A stretch of 7,996 bases of DNA from Tannerella sp. GTDB lineage: Bacteria; Bacteroidota; Bacteroidia; Bacteroidales; Tannerellaceae. Shown piece by piece: positions 1 to 7,056 of this stretch. Where the stretch lies: positions 1-7,996 of the forward strand of contig JAITMT010000304.1 of NCBI GenBank assembly GCA_031277235.1, written 5' to 3'. A model generated the notes under the pieces. The model did not search any database. It was not told the origin of the DNA and worked only from the letters and a program-made list of their open reading frames with translations. Position numbers and translations under genes: made by a program. Position 1 is the first letter of the stretch; each line of letters begins with the position of its first letter.

Positions 1-1356
1 GCGGAGGAGTATATCATCGAATCTTTCAAATGGCTCGGACTTCTTTTTGACGAAGGCGTCGGATTCGGCGGAGATTTCGGTCCCTATCGCCAAAGCGAAA
101 GAAAGGATATTTATCGGCAATACGTTGATTATCTGCTGAATAAAAACCTTGCATACATCGCCTTTGACAGCGCGGAAGAGTTGGATGGAAAACGGGCGGA
201 AATCCCTAATTTTCAGTATGATGCTTCTACAAGAATGATGATGCGCAATTCCCTGACCTTGCCGCAGGAAGAAGTTGAAAAGTTGATTGCCGCAGGCGAA
301 CGTTACGTGGTGCGCATCAAAATCGAACCGGATGAAGATGTGCGCGTTCACGATTTGATTCGCGGCGAAGTAGTTATAAATTCCTCGATATTAGACGATA
401 AGGTGCTTTTCAAATCGGCTGACGGACTGCCGACCTATCATCTGGCAAATATTGTGGACGATCATTTGATGGAGGTTACGCACGTCATCCGCGGAGAGGA
501 ATGGCTTTCGAGCGCACCGCTGCACGTGCTGTTATACAGGTACTTGGACTGGGAAGACACGATGCCGCGTTTTGCGCACTTGCCCCTGCTGTTGAAGCCC
601 GAAGGAGGAGGCAAATTGAGCAAACGCGACGGCGACCGGCTTGGTTTTCCGGTGTTTCCGCTCGAATGGCGCGATCCCAAGACCGGCGAGGTTTCATCGG
701 GCTATCGCGAGAGCGGCTATCTGCCCGAAGCCGTTTTGAATTTTCTGGCGCTGCTCGGCTGGAATCCGGGGAATGATCGGGAATTGATGTCTGTAAATGA
801 GATGATTGCGCTCTTTGATTTGAGCCATTGCAGCAAAAGCGGCGCGAAATTCGATTACGAGAAAGGCAAATGGTTTAACCATCAATATATTCAGCAACGT
901 CCCGACGATGACATCGCCCGGATGTTTTTGCCCGTTTTGGAGAAAAACGGTATTCAGAATCCTGATTTCGAGTATGTTAAAAAGGTCGTCGGTTTGATGA
1001 AGGAGCGCGTCAATTTCGTGCCCGAATTGTGGGGATTGACCTATTATTTTTTCATCGCGCCCACGGAATACGATGAAAAAACGGTCAAAAAACGCTGGAA
1101 GGAAGATAGCGCCCTGCAACTTGCGGAATTGATTGATATTCTGTCTGTTCGCGAGCCTTTTGACGTGGAGGGGACGGAAGAATATGCGAAGGCTTGGATT
1201 GAAGAAAAAGGATATAATCTTGGAAATATCATGAATGCGGTACGCCTGGCGCTGGTTGGGCAAGGGATCGGTCCGCAGATTTTTCACATCACCGAAGCCA
1301 TCGGAAAAGAAGAAACCATCCGGAGAATACGTAAAGCGATAGATACCTTACAATGA
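1..1356 (+). CDS. gltX: Glutamyl-tRNA synthetase, 5'-truncated by the window edge
   Basis: This class I aminoacyl-tRNA synthetase charges tRNA-Glu with glutamate in the cytoplasm. The frame is open from base 1, and 451 codons are visible before TGA at 1354-1356. About 50-60 N-terminal residues, including the HIGH motif, are therefore off the left edge; members of this family have roughly 500 residues. Visible landmarks, numbered from the first visible codon, are GPYRQSER near residue 35, the RGEEW segment of the catalytic core near 167, and the KMSKS-equivalent KLSKR at bases 613-627. After these come the GYLPEAVLNFLALLGW segment and the helical anticodon-binding C-terminal domain. The DPKTGEVSSGYRESG insertion before GYLPEA is, as I recall it, typical of Bacteroidetes enzymes. 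The TTG at 181 is internal to the gene and not its start. The stop overlaps the waaA start (ATGA), which suggests translational coupling. The identification is firm. Confidence 0.97.
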   Translation, partial: AEEYIIESFKWLGLLFDEGVGFGGDFGPYRQSERKDIYRQYVDYLLNKNLAYIAFDSAEELDGKRAEIPNFQYDASTRMMMRNSLTLPQEEVEKLIAAGERYVVRIKIEPDEDVRVHDLIRGEVVINSSILDDKVLFKSADGLPTYHLANIVDDHLMEVTHVIRGEEWLSSAPLHVLLYRYLDWEDTMPRFAHLPLLLKPEGGGKLSKRDGDRLGFPVFPLEWRDPKTGEVSSGYRESGYLPEAVLNFLALLGWNPGNDRELMSVNEMIALFDLSHCSKSGAKFDYEKGKWFNHQYIQQRPDDDIARMFLPVLEKNGIQNPDFEYVKKVVGLMKERVNFVPELWGLTYYFFIAPTEYDEKTVKKRWKEDSALQLAELIDILSVREPFDVEGTEEYAKAWIEEKGYNLGNIMNAVRLALVGQGIGPQIFHITEAIGKEETIRRIRKAIDTLQ

Positions 1357-2603
1357 GACTGATATATACTTTTGCCATACATTTGTATGCTTTCAGCGTA
1401 GAAGTGGCGTCGTTTTTTGTCAAAAGGGCGCGAATGACGCGCGTCGGGCAGTGGCACACCAACGGAATTTTGCGTAAAAAAATAGACCGGAATGCTGATT
1501 ACGTGTGGTTTCACGCGGCGTCGCTCGGTGAATTTGAGCAGGGGCGACCCATGATGGAAAAACTGAAAACCCTTCATCCCGAATATAAAATTTTGCTCAC
1601 TTTCTTCTCGCCGTCCGGCTATGAAGTGCGAAAAAACTACGCGGGCGCCGACGTGATTTGCTATTTGCCGTTTGATACGCCTTTCAAGGTGAAAAAATTC
1701 CTGAACCTTGCCCGACCGAAAATGGCGATTTTCATCAAGTACGAATTTTGGCTCAACTACCTGACAGAGTTGAAGAAACACGAGATAAAAACGTATATTG
1801 TTTCTGCCATTTTTCGCCCCGAACAACTGTTTTTCCGGTGGTACGGAGGATGGTATCGCAAGGCGCTGGAATGCTACAACCGGCTTTTTGTGCAAAACGA
1901 GGAATCGAAAACGTTGCTGGCAAAGTATGGCATTGAAAATGTGGAAGTTTGCGGCGATACGCGCTTGGACAGGGTGGTGGAAATTCAAAAACAGGCGCGT
2001 TTGTTGCCTGAAATTCAACTGTTTGCGGAAGACCGTAAAACGATTCTGATTGCCGGCAGTTCCTGGCAGGAAGATGAGGAGATAATCATTCCCTACTTTA
2101 ATGAACATCCTGATTTGAAACTGATTATAGCGCCGCATGAAATCCATCACGAACATCTTTTATACATCCAGTCCCTGATTCAGCGTCCGTTTGTCAAACT
2201 TTCGGAGGCGACCGTCGAAAATATCGGGGCGTTCGATTGTGTAATCATTGACAGTTTCGGCTTGTTATCAGCCATTTACAGATACGGAAATATTGCTTAC
2301 ATAGGGGGCGGATTCGGTCGCGGCATTCACAATACGCCCGAGGCGGCGGTGTATGACATTCCGGTCATATTCGGACCTAAATATCAGAAATTCAGGGAAG
2401 CAAAGGATTTAATCGCCTGCGGCGGCGGATTTACCGTAAACGGTCGCCCGGAGTTTGAAGCAGTGATCGGAGAACTCATCAGCAATCCCGTAAAATGCAG
2501 GGAATCAGGTAGAAGTGCGGGCGAATTTATCCGCAAAAATGCAGGCGCTACCGACAAAATCCTGAAAGAGATTTTTGAAGGGAGGGCGTTGGGAGCGAAG
2601 TGA
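1353..2603 (+). CDS. waaA: 3-deoxy-D-manno-octulosonic acid (Kdo) transferase
   Basis: WaaA (KdtA) transfers Kdo from CMP-Kdo to the lipid A precursor at the cytoplasmic face of the inner membrane. The 416-aa length fits the family. Residues 1-22 form a hydrophobic N-terminal anchor. The N-terminal GT-B half contains FHAASLGE at 53-60, whose Glu60 lies in the position of the family's catalytic glutamate. It also contains KYEFWLNYL at 129-137, the counterpart of the ExxxW(P)N motif of other WaaA proteins. The C-terminal half carries the donor-site segments CGDTRLDRV (200-208), AGSSWQEDEE (234-243), PHEIHHEH (261-268) and GRGIHNTPEAAVYDIPVIFGP (322-342). The ATG overlaps the gltX stop by four bases and has no clear Shine-Dalgarno sequence, so translation is probably coupled. 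The number of Kdo residues it adds cannot be read from the sequence. Confidence 0.95.
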   Translation: MRLIYTFAIHLYAFSVEVASFFVKRARMTRVGQWHTNGILRKKIDRNADYVWFHAASLGEFEQGRPMMEKLKTLHPEYKILLTFFSPSGYEVRKNYAGADVICYLPFDTPFKVKKFLNLARPKMAIFIKYEFWLNYLTELKKHEIKTYIVSAIFRPEQLFFRWYGGWYRKALECYNRLFVQNEESKTLLAKYGIENVEVCGDTRLDRVVEIQKQARLLPEIQLFAEDRKTILIAGSSWQEDEEIIIPYFNEHPDLKLIIAPHEIHHEHLLYIQSLIQRPFVKLSEATVENIGAFDCVIIDSFGLLSAIYRYGNIAYIGGGFGRGIHNTPEAAVYDIPVIFGPKYQKFREAKDLIACGGGFTVNGRPEFEAVIGELISNPVKCRESGRSAGEFIRKNAGATDKILKEIFEGRALGAK

Positions 2604-2713
2604 AATTCCATTCGTCCGTTTCTGTTTTTCCAGACTGTCAATATCGCGAAAACAGAGAAAAATATTTGTTTCAGATGTAGAACAATTAGCCTAACGCACT
2701 GTCCATGCGTCTC

Positions 2714-3922
2714 CTATTTCATGTTTTCCTTCCTCTTCATTTTCATCCACGTCAATTTTTTCCACAAGCCTTCCATCGGACCGTGGTCGTGCGTCCTGAA
2801 CCACCGGCGGCAGAAAAAATATAGAGCCAGCACCATTCCAATGCCAATCAGGAAACTGACTGCCGGTCCGCAATAGCGGAACAGCGCAAAGCCCCAACCA
2901 TAATACAGCATGGCTCCAAGCGCGGATTGCAGGAAATAGTTGGTCATGCTCGCCCGCCCGATGAAAGTCAGTTTCGTCATGAAACGGTTCACCGGTTTGA
3001 TGGAATAAAAGAGCAATACCAGCCCGGAAACATAGATGAAAGTCTGCGCCAGGCTGCTCCACGCTTTGCACAGAAGCCTCACGGGTATCAGTATCTCTTC
3101 GCGGGAGATGTATCGGGGCAGCATGTTGTACAGTCCGTAAACCGGCGAAAAAACAGCAATCGCCACGGCAAGTATGCCAAGCCAGATTTTCAAATTGTTT
3201 TTTTCATTGTAGAAAAGGCGGAGCCGTCCCAGCAGCATTCCGAGGAAAAACAAGCCCGGCAACTGGGTTGTCCGTCCGTTTTCAATGTTCCACGCGAAAC
3301 TTGCCATCTGTCCGTATTTCAGGCTGTCCCAGCCGCATTTCCAAATGGTTCCGTGTTCCTGCGAAGCGCCCATTGCCGCAAAATATTTTCCGCTGTTTGC
3401 ATCTATCAGTCGGTAGTCGGGGTTGAACAGCGCCGCAACGGTCTGGTATATTTCGATGGGCTGCAACAGCAGAAAACAGGTGAGCGCCGCCACCGCTTTC
3501 GTGTTCAATTTTCCGACAAACGGCAACAGCATGCCGAACATGGCGTAGGAAAACAGGATGTCTCCGTTGTAGAAGAACGTGTTCATCAAGCCGAACATCA
3601 TCAGCAATACCATTCTCCACAGGAAACGCAGCGTAAAATCCTTTCCCAGTTGCATCCGGTTGTCGTTCTGGACGAAAAAACTCAACCCGAACATCAGCGC
3701 AAAGATGGAATACATTTTGCCTCCGAACGCAAAGAAAAGTCCGTCCCAGGTCGCCGTGTTGAGCCATTTCATCCATTCGCCTGCCACTTCCGGGAAACGG
3801 TAGAAATTCATGTGTTCAATGTTGTGGAGCAGGATGATGCCGATGATGGCAATTCCCCGCAAGGCGTCCGCCACGTGCAGGCGGGTGTTGGGCAGGTTGG
3901 TGGATTGATACGTTAGTTGCAT
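2714..3922 (-). CDS. DUF418/YeiB-type polytopic membrane protein
   Basis: This 402-aa integral membrane protein has about nine or ten hydrophobic segments (roughly 20-34, 60-84, 98-115, 120-137, 143-160, 221-235, 246-263, 292-308, 325-345 and 352-371). The N-terminal ADALRGIAIIGIILLHNIEH (18-37) and the C-terminal block GRASMTNYFLQS (322-333), followed by HGPMEGLWKKLTW (380-392), are hallmarks of the DUF418 family. That family is distantly related to membrane acyltransferases; its substrate is unknown, and transport or acyl transfer are only guesses. The C terminus is short and basic (MKMKRKENMK). The gene converges on waaA and is not in its operon. The ATG at 3920-3922 follows an A-rich leader with no Shine-Dalgarno sequence, and a promoter-like element lies about 80 bases upstream. 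Its base composition resembles gltX and waaA more than the A/T-rich operon to its right, so it probably belongs to the host backbone. Confidence 0.88.
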   Translation of the reverse strand: MQLTYQSTNLPNTRLHVADALRGIAIIGIILLHNIEHMNFYRFPEVAGEWMKWLNTATWDGLFFAFGGKMYSIFALMFGLSFFVQNDNRMQLGKDFTLRFLWRMVLLMMFGLMNTFFYNGDILFSYAMFGMLLPFVGKLNTKAVAALTCFLLLQPIEIYQTVAALFNPDYRLIDANSGKYFAAMGASQEHGTIWKCGWDSLKYGQMASFAWNIENGRTTQLPGLFFLGMLLGRLRLFYNEKNNLKIWLGILAVAIAVFSPVYGLYNMLPRYISREEILIPVRLLCKAWSSLAQTFIYVSGLVLLFYSIKPVNRFMTKLTFIGRASMTNYFLQSALGAMLYYGWGFALFRYCGPAVSFLIGIGMVLALYFFCRRWFRTHDHGPMEGLWKKLTWMKMKRKENMK

Positions 3923-4000
3923 TTTTATTTATTAACTTTTTCGGTTGATACTGACAATAATCCTTGACTTTTTTATTTATGAAATTTGAAATTTGCGGCT

Positions 4001-4008
4001 CAAAGGTA
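4001..4008 (-). promoter_or_regulatory. Candidate Bacteroidetes -7 promoter element for the DUF418 gene
   Basis: Read on the minus strand, TACCTTTG matches the Bacteroidetes sigma-factor -7 consensus TAnnTTTG and is followed by a GCCGCAAA leader of a kind I associate with such promoters. It lies about 80 bases upstream of the ATG at 3922, implying a 5' leader of roughly 70 bases. No convincing TTTG -33 element is present about 20 bases upstream. The match also overlaps the tail of the AAA+ gene remnant, so it may be partly fortuitous. Confidence 0.4.
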
Positions 4009-4140
4009 TGGAATATTTTTGAAATATCACTTGCCGAAATCTTTTAGCAAATAGGTTTTTTCCATCTGACGCGCGCTTTCCAGCAAGAGCGGTTTCATAT
4101 TTTTTTTCATTTGATTAATTCCGGCAGTAGCATGTTCCAT
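4003..4140 (-). pseudogene. Decayed N-terminal remnant of an AAA+ ATPase (DUF4143-associated type)
   Basis: The minus strand from ATG at 4138-4140 reads 37 codons ending in KPLLLESARQMEKTYLLKDFGK, then TGA (4027-4029). The same frame continues with YFKNIPYL before another TGA (4000-4002). This matches the start of the AAA+ ATPases with a DUF4143 C-terminal domain that are abundant in Bacteroidetes, whose N terminus reads approximately KPLLLxGARQVGKTYLLKEFGK followed by a short linker, then YFKNIxYxNFE. The Walker A loop at 4054-4077 is ruined: GARQVGKT has become SARQMEKT, losing both glycines. The roughly 330 remaining residues of such a protein are absent, because the DUF418 promoter region and gene follow at once. 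Homology that runs on in frame through the stop points to a dead gene rather than a working 37-aa peptide. Assignment of the family is from memory of its conserved N terminus. Confidence 0.75.
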
Positions 4141-4165
4141 GGTGTTTTATTCTATATTTTATTGT

Positions 4166-4189
4166 TTGAAATAGCGTTATATATTTCAA
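4166..4189 (-). terminator. Inverted repeat at the end of the helicase/ATPase operon, possible weak terminator
   Basis: TTGAAATA (4166-4173) and TATTTCAA (4182-4189) form a perfect 8-bp stem with an 8-base loop. The stem includes the TGA stop of the last operon gene (4186-4188). It is A/T-rich and is not followed by a clean T run in the direction of transcription, so termination would be weak. It could instead stabilise the 3' end of the message. Confidence 0.3.
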
Positions 4190-4683
4190 CCGTTTAATTC
4201 CTCTAAAAAATTCACAAATACAAATGGGTTACGAAATTTCATATTTTCGTTATCCCATTTGTTTTGTAGATATTCAAAACCAGCATTTGCATAACCTTCC
4301 ATTCGTCTAAAAAATTCTGCAATGAAAATTTCTATCCTTTCTTCGTTAGCATTTTCCAATTCGAACCATTTGAAATCAAATTTTTCGGATTCATTAAGAA
4401 TTAGCATAATCATAAAATCCCTAATTGCTACCGGTTTGATCAAATCAAATGAAGCAATAAAATCTGAGGTGGGTTCATTAGGCTGAATATAATGACATTT
4501 TTTCAACCTATATCCCAAAAAATACGCATACATAAATGTTTGATAAAAAGCACCAAATGAAGAAAAATCACCTTTTCCACTTGTATCGCCTTTTTTGGAA
4601 ATTGTCTCCATTAAAGAGCGATATTGTACTTTGTATCTCAGTCTTTTCTGACCGATTAAATCTCTTAATTGTGAACTGTCCAT
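4186..4683 (-). CDS. 165-aa protein of the helicase/ATPase operon, possibly related to small Dnd-associated proteins
   Basis: I do not recognise this protein with certainty. It is soluble and probably mostly helical. Its N terminus is basic (QKRLRYKVQYR, 12-22) and is followed by a Gly/Ser/Lys-rich linker (31-42). A hydrophobic helix, FYQTFMYAYFLGYRLKK (46-62), comes next, then IRDFMIMLIL (87-96) and a C-terminal EGYANAGFEYLQ (129-140). The order of 'helix ending in LGY + basic', then 'F...IRD + hydrophobic helix', then 'YANxGxEYL' recalls small proteins annotated as Dnd-system-associated. I hold that only as a remote resemblance. There is no signal peptide, membrane segment or evident nuclease motif. 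The ATG lies 3 bases after the ATPase stop and has a good AAAGGA ribosome binding site inside the end of that gene. It is the last gene of the operon. Likely roles are DNA-binding accessory or adaptor for the ATPase, both inferred from context. Confidence 0.85.
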   Translation of the reverse strand: MDSSQLRDLIGQKRLRYKVQYRSLMETISKKGDTSGKGDFSSFGAFYQTFMYAYFLGYRLKKCHYIQPNEPTSDFIASFDLIKPVAIRDFMIMLILNESEKFDFKWFELENANEERIEIFIAEFFRRMEGYANAGFEYLQNKWDNENMKFRNPFVFVNFLEELNG

Positions 4684-4686
4684 AAT

Positions 4687-6825
4687 TTATCCTTTATAAC
4701 AATTGTTTTTGGTTATTAAATTTGTCGTATCGGCTTTTTCTCTGATAACATTTACATAGAAAGTACCGGGGATTTCGCCGTTTTCCATTTTTTTCAAAAT
4801 CTTCTTTCCCAAGTCATTGAGGCAATCTTCTGAAGCGGGGTCATACAACTCTTTGATTAAAATGATACTCTGCATGAATACATTGGGCGCAATTTCGAAA
4901 AAGTTTTTGATGAAATTGTCGCCAAATTCCGAAAACGGAGCATCGGATATAAACGGATAATCAAATTGTTTATTCCCTATTTTTGAAGAAATAATCGCCA
5001 TAATGATAGACAACTGCTTCATTCGTTGAAAACCGGTGCCAAGCCCTGTCAGTTCGCCGTCATTTATATTTTTGATTGAAACTTGCACCGTTCCATCTGC
5101 TTGTGGTTGAAAAAGTAATTTGCCACCAATCGACAAATTTCCCTTCGTCAGTTCAACATACTTTTCGTTGGCATTTGTATTCAGTTGTTCTATGATCCGG
5201 TTAAAGATCCGTTGTTTAGAATTTTGGAAGATATACTCAACGCTTGCCATTGTTTCTTTAAATCTGCGATAACTTTCTATTTCACTGTTTGTGCTGATAC
5301 TCTTAATTTCATCTTCAATCTGTTTCAACCGGGCATTCCAATCTTTTATAGTTTTTTCCGCTTTTCGTATGTCCTCATCTTTTTTTTCAATTGTTTTTTC
5401 GGCAAGCGTATAATCTGAAATATTTTGTTTGTCGGTTACCACCGAACTGTTTTCACTGCCGCCTGCATTAAGAAATTCCAGTTTTGCCGTTTCCTTTTCT
5501 TCTTCCTTTTGATTGATAAGTTCTTCGAGATTATCAATTTCTTCTCTGTATTGCTGAATGATACCTGCAATTTTCGGAATGTTTAACGAAAATGAGCCTA
5601 CTGTGGTTTGAATCCCGCTGTAAAACGTGGCAAAATCATTTTGAGTCGATTTTTCTTTGTTTGCAGGACGTTCCATTACCATTTTGATATATTGCCAAAA
5701 TTCAGAATCTTTTGGGGCAGGACGACCACACACTTCGCACTTTTCAGTCCGTAACATTCTTTGCAAAGAGGGAATATCGGGAGAGCCTTCGGGGAGTTTT
5801 ATCGGGTTATCTATTGCTTTTTGAGTAGCGATTTCGGCTGTCAGTTCCTGTCTTCGCCTGTCGAATAATGAAATCTGTTCCTGCAATCCCATTAAAATCC
5901 ACGGAGAATTTTCTGAAAACAACATGGAGGTAATACTTTTCTCACGGTTATTTTTCTTTTCTTTCAGTCGGTAAATTTCATTTTGCAGCGTTTGTAGAAC
6001 TCCACGAAACTTTTCTCTGTTCTGTGCGTTAAGTAGAATTGCTTCCAGCGTTTCCTTTTTCTTTTTGGCTTCGGATAATTCTGTCTTATACGTTTCAATT
6101 TGTGCTGTTGCGATTTCAATGCGCCCTTCAATCGTTTCTCTTTCCTGAATCAGACCGGTGATTCTTTGATTGGTAGAGTTGATTTCTTTTTCTTTGTCGT
6201 TTGAAAGTTTTTTTGTCTTCTGAGATAAATCTTTGCTTATTTCGCAGATTTCAATCAGGTTTTTAATCCCTGCCAACGCCTCAATAGTTGAAGACAAGCC
6301 GTTATGGGAAGACAAGTCAACCAATTCTTCCATAGATTCTCCTTGCAATAATGCGTAGTTCATCAACTCGACAGGAATAATTTTTTTAATGATTTTTTCT
6401 TTGTCGGCAGTATCTCGAACAGGAATATCCCGATTATCAATAGTTTGCATAATATCCAGTTTTTCATTGGTTTCCCAACTATTACCGTCTTTTTTCAACT
6501 GCACAATTTTCGTAACGGAGTACATATTATCGTTTTCAACAAAAACGATATTTACGCCAACATCAAAGTTCGTTTTTTCGTGCAACGCTTTGCCCGAAGC
6601 CATTTTTTGAAAAGACGATGAAGCGCTGACCATTCTTTTCAAATCTGAATCATAAACGGTATCTTTCAAAAGCCAAAGGATACCGTTGTAAAATTTAGAT
6701 TTGCCCATATTGTTATCAGCATTAACAATATTGATACCCTTTGTAAAGCGGTAAGTGTTATCGTCAAAACTTCCATAATAGTTGTAGAAGTTTTGGAAAC
6801 TAACGGATTTAATGATTGTTGCCAT
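4687..6825 (-). CDS. Rad50/SbcC/DndD-like coiled-coil ATPase with a CxxC hook-like motif
   Basis: A 712-aa SMC/Rad50-type ABC ATPase, expected to bind DNA and use ATP to drive conformational change. The N-terminal half-domain has the opening FQNFYNYYGSF (10-20), a P-loop ADNNMGKS (36-43) and a Q-loop LLQGESMEEL (159-168). Two charged, heptad-like coiled-coil stretches (about 195-300 and 425-510) flank a middle region with one CEVCG pair (C363, C366) like the hooks of SbcC/Rad50 relatives. The C-terminal half-domain has an LSGGQ-like segment, LGTGFQRMKQLS (595-606), and a Walker B region, YPFISDAPFSEFG (623-635). The first P-loop glycine is Ala36, and the residue after Walker B Asp628 is Ala rather than Glu. 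DndD-like ATPases often lack the Glu too. It is shorter than SbcC (about 1000 aa) and near DndD in length. It starts 3 bases after the 71-aa gene stops. No nuclease domain is fused, so any nuclease partner would be separate. Confidence 0.9.
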   Translation of the reverse strand: MATIIKSVSFQNFYNYYGSFDDNTYRFTKGINIVNADNNMGKSKFYNGILWLLKDTVYDSDLKRMVSASSSFQKMASGKALHEKTNFDVGVNIVFVENDNMYSVTKIVQLKKDGNSWETNEKLDIMQTIDNRDIPVRDTADKEKIIKKIIPVELMNYALLQGESMEELVDLSSHNGLSSTIEALAGIKNLIEICEISKDLSQKTKKLSNDKEKEINSTNQRITGLIQERETIEGRIEIATAQIETYKTELSEAKKKKETLEAILLNAQNREKFRGVLQTLQNEIYRLKEKKNNREKSITSMLFSENSPWILMGLQEQISLFDRRRQELTAEIATQKAIDNPIKLPEGSPDIPSLQRMLRTEKCEVCGRPAPKDSEFWQYIKMVMERPANKEKSTQNDFATFYSGIQTTVGSFSLNIPKIAGIIQQYREEIDNLEELINQKEEEKETAKLEFLNAGGSENSSVVTDKQNISDYTLAEKTIEKKDEDIRKAEKTIKDWNARLKQIEDEIKSISTNSEIESYRRFKETMASVEYIFQNSKQRIFNRIIEQLNTNANEKYVELTKGNLSIGGKLLFQPQADGTVQVSIKNINDGELTGLGTGFQRMKQLSIIMAIISSKIGNKQFDYPFISDAPFSEFGDNFIKNFFEIAPNVFMQSIILIKELYDPASEDCLNDLGKKILKKMENGEIPGTFYVNVIREKADTTNLITKNNCYKG
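4690..4695 (-). promoter_or_regulatory. Ribosome binding site AAAGGA for the 165-aa protein
   Basis: The last codons of the ATPase gene, AAA GGA TAA, provide a Shine-Dalgarno-like AAAGGA whose last base lies six bases before the ATG at 4681-4683. This fixes that start and suggests coupled translation. The other starts in the window have weaker or no such signals. Confidence 0.5.
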
Positions 6826-6828
6826 ATC

Positions 6829-7044
6829 TTATAACTGCATTATTTGTCTCTGAATGGTTTGAAAAATGGCATCTTTGCCTCTGTGATTTTCCTGTCCCTT
6901 TATTATCGCTTTGACAATTTCAATAACAGGATAATCGGATGTTGTATTAAAGTCATCGTGTTCCAAATCTTCTTTGGAAATTTGAAAAATCGTCTGCAAT
7001 TCAGGCGATTTGATTACCTCTCGAAAAATTTCTTCTGCTTTCAT
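6829..7044 (-). CDS. 71-aa protein of unknown function between helicase and ATPase genes
   Basis: I do not recognise this small protein. It is charged, with an acidic middle (SKEDLEHDDFNTTSDYP, 23-39) flanked by likely amphipathic helices (AEEIFREVIKSPELQTIFQI, 3-22; VIEIVKAIIKGQ, 40-51; RGKDAIFQTIQRQIMQL, 55-71). There are no cysteines, membrane segments or signal peptide. Its reality is supported by its position: it starts 12 bases after the helicase stop and ends 3 bases before the ATPase start, filling the gap exactly. Its codons resemble those of its neighbours. The ATG at 7042-7044 is preceded by a purine stretch (AGAGA), which is only a weak ribosome binding site. A role as a structural adaptor between helicase and ATPase is plausible from location alone. 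A small antitoxin-like or regulatory function is the alternative. Confidence 0.75.
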   Translation of the reverse strand: MKAEEIFREVIKSPELQTIFQISKEDLEHDDFNTTSDYPVIEIVKAIIKGQENHRGKDAIFQTIQRQIMQL

Positions 7045-7056
7045 TCTCTATATAAT

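Noticed and set aside
613..627. KLSKR as a degenerate, inactivated KMSKS motif in GltX
   Set aside because: KLSKR is a normal variant of this motif in glutamyl-tRNA synthetases, and the rest of the protein is intact.
694..1287. Open frame of 197 codons antisense to gltX
   Set aside because: It is opposite conserved synthetase sequence and has no recognisable product.
1284..2156. Long open frame of 290 codons antisense to waaA
   Set aside because: It lies opposite a well-supported waaA frame, its product has no recognisable motif, and its long length follows from codon bias on the other strand.
2621..2656. Inverted repeat TCTGTTTT/AAAACAGA between the convergent waaA and DUF418 genes as a terminator
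   Set aside because: The stem is A/T-rich with a 20-base loop and no T run follows on either strand. It could be a weak bidirectional terminator but is not supportable as one.
2927..3916. Open frame of 329 codons opposite the DUF418 gene
   Set aside because: The product is rich in His, Gln and Arg without structure-like hydrophobic patterning. The minus-strand frame shows clear membrane segments and family motifs.
3981..3995. Two copies of a 7-base unit (GAAATTT) in tandem
   Set aside because: It is too short and A/T-rich to distinguish from chance in an A/T-rich spacer.
4027..4140. A functional 37-aa peptide gene
   Set aside because: Its sequence matches the start of a much longer AAA+ protein with a broken P-loop, and similarity continues past its stop, so decay explains it better.
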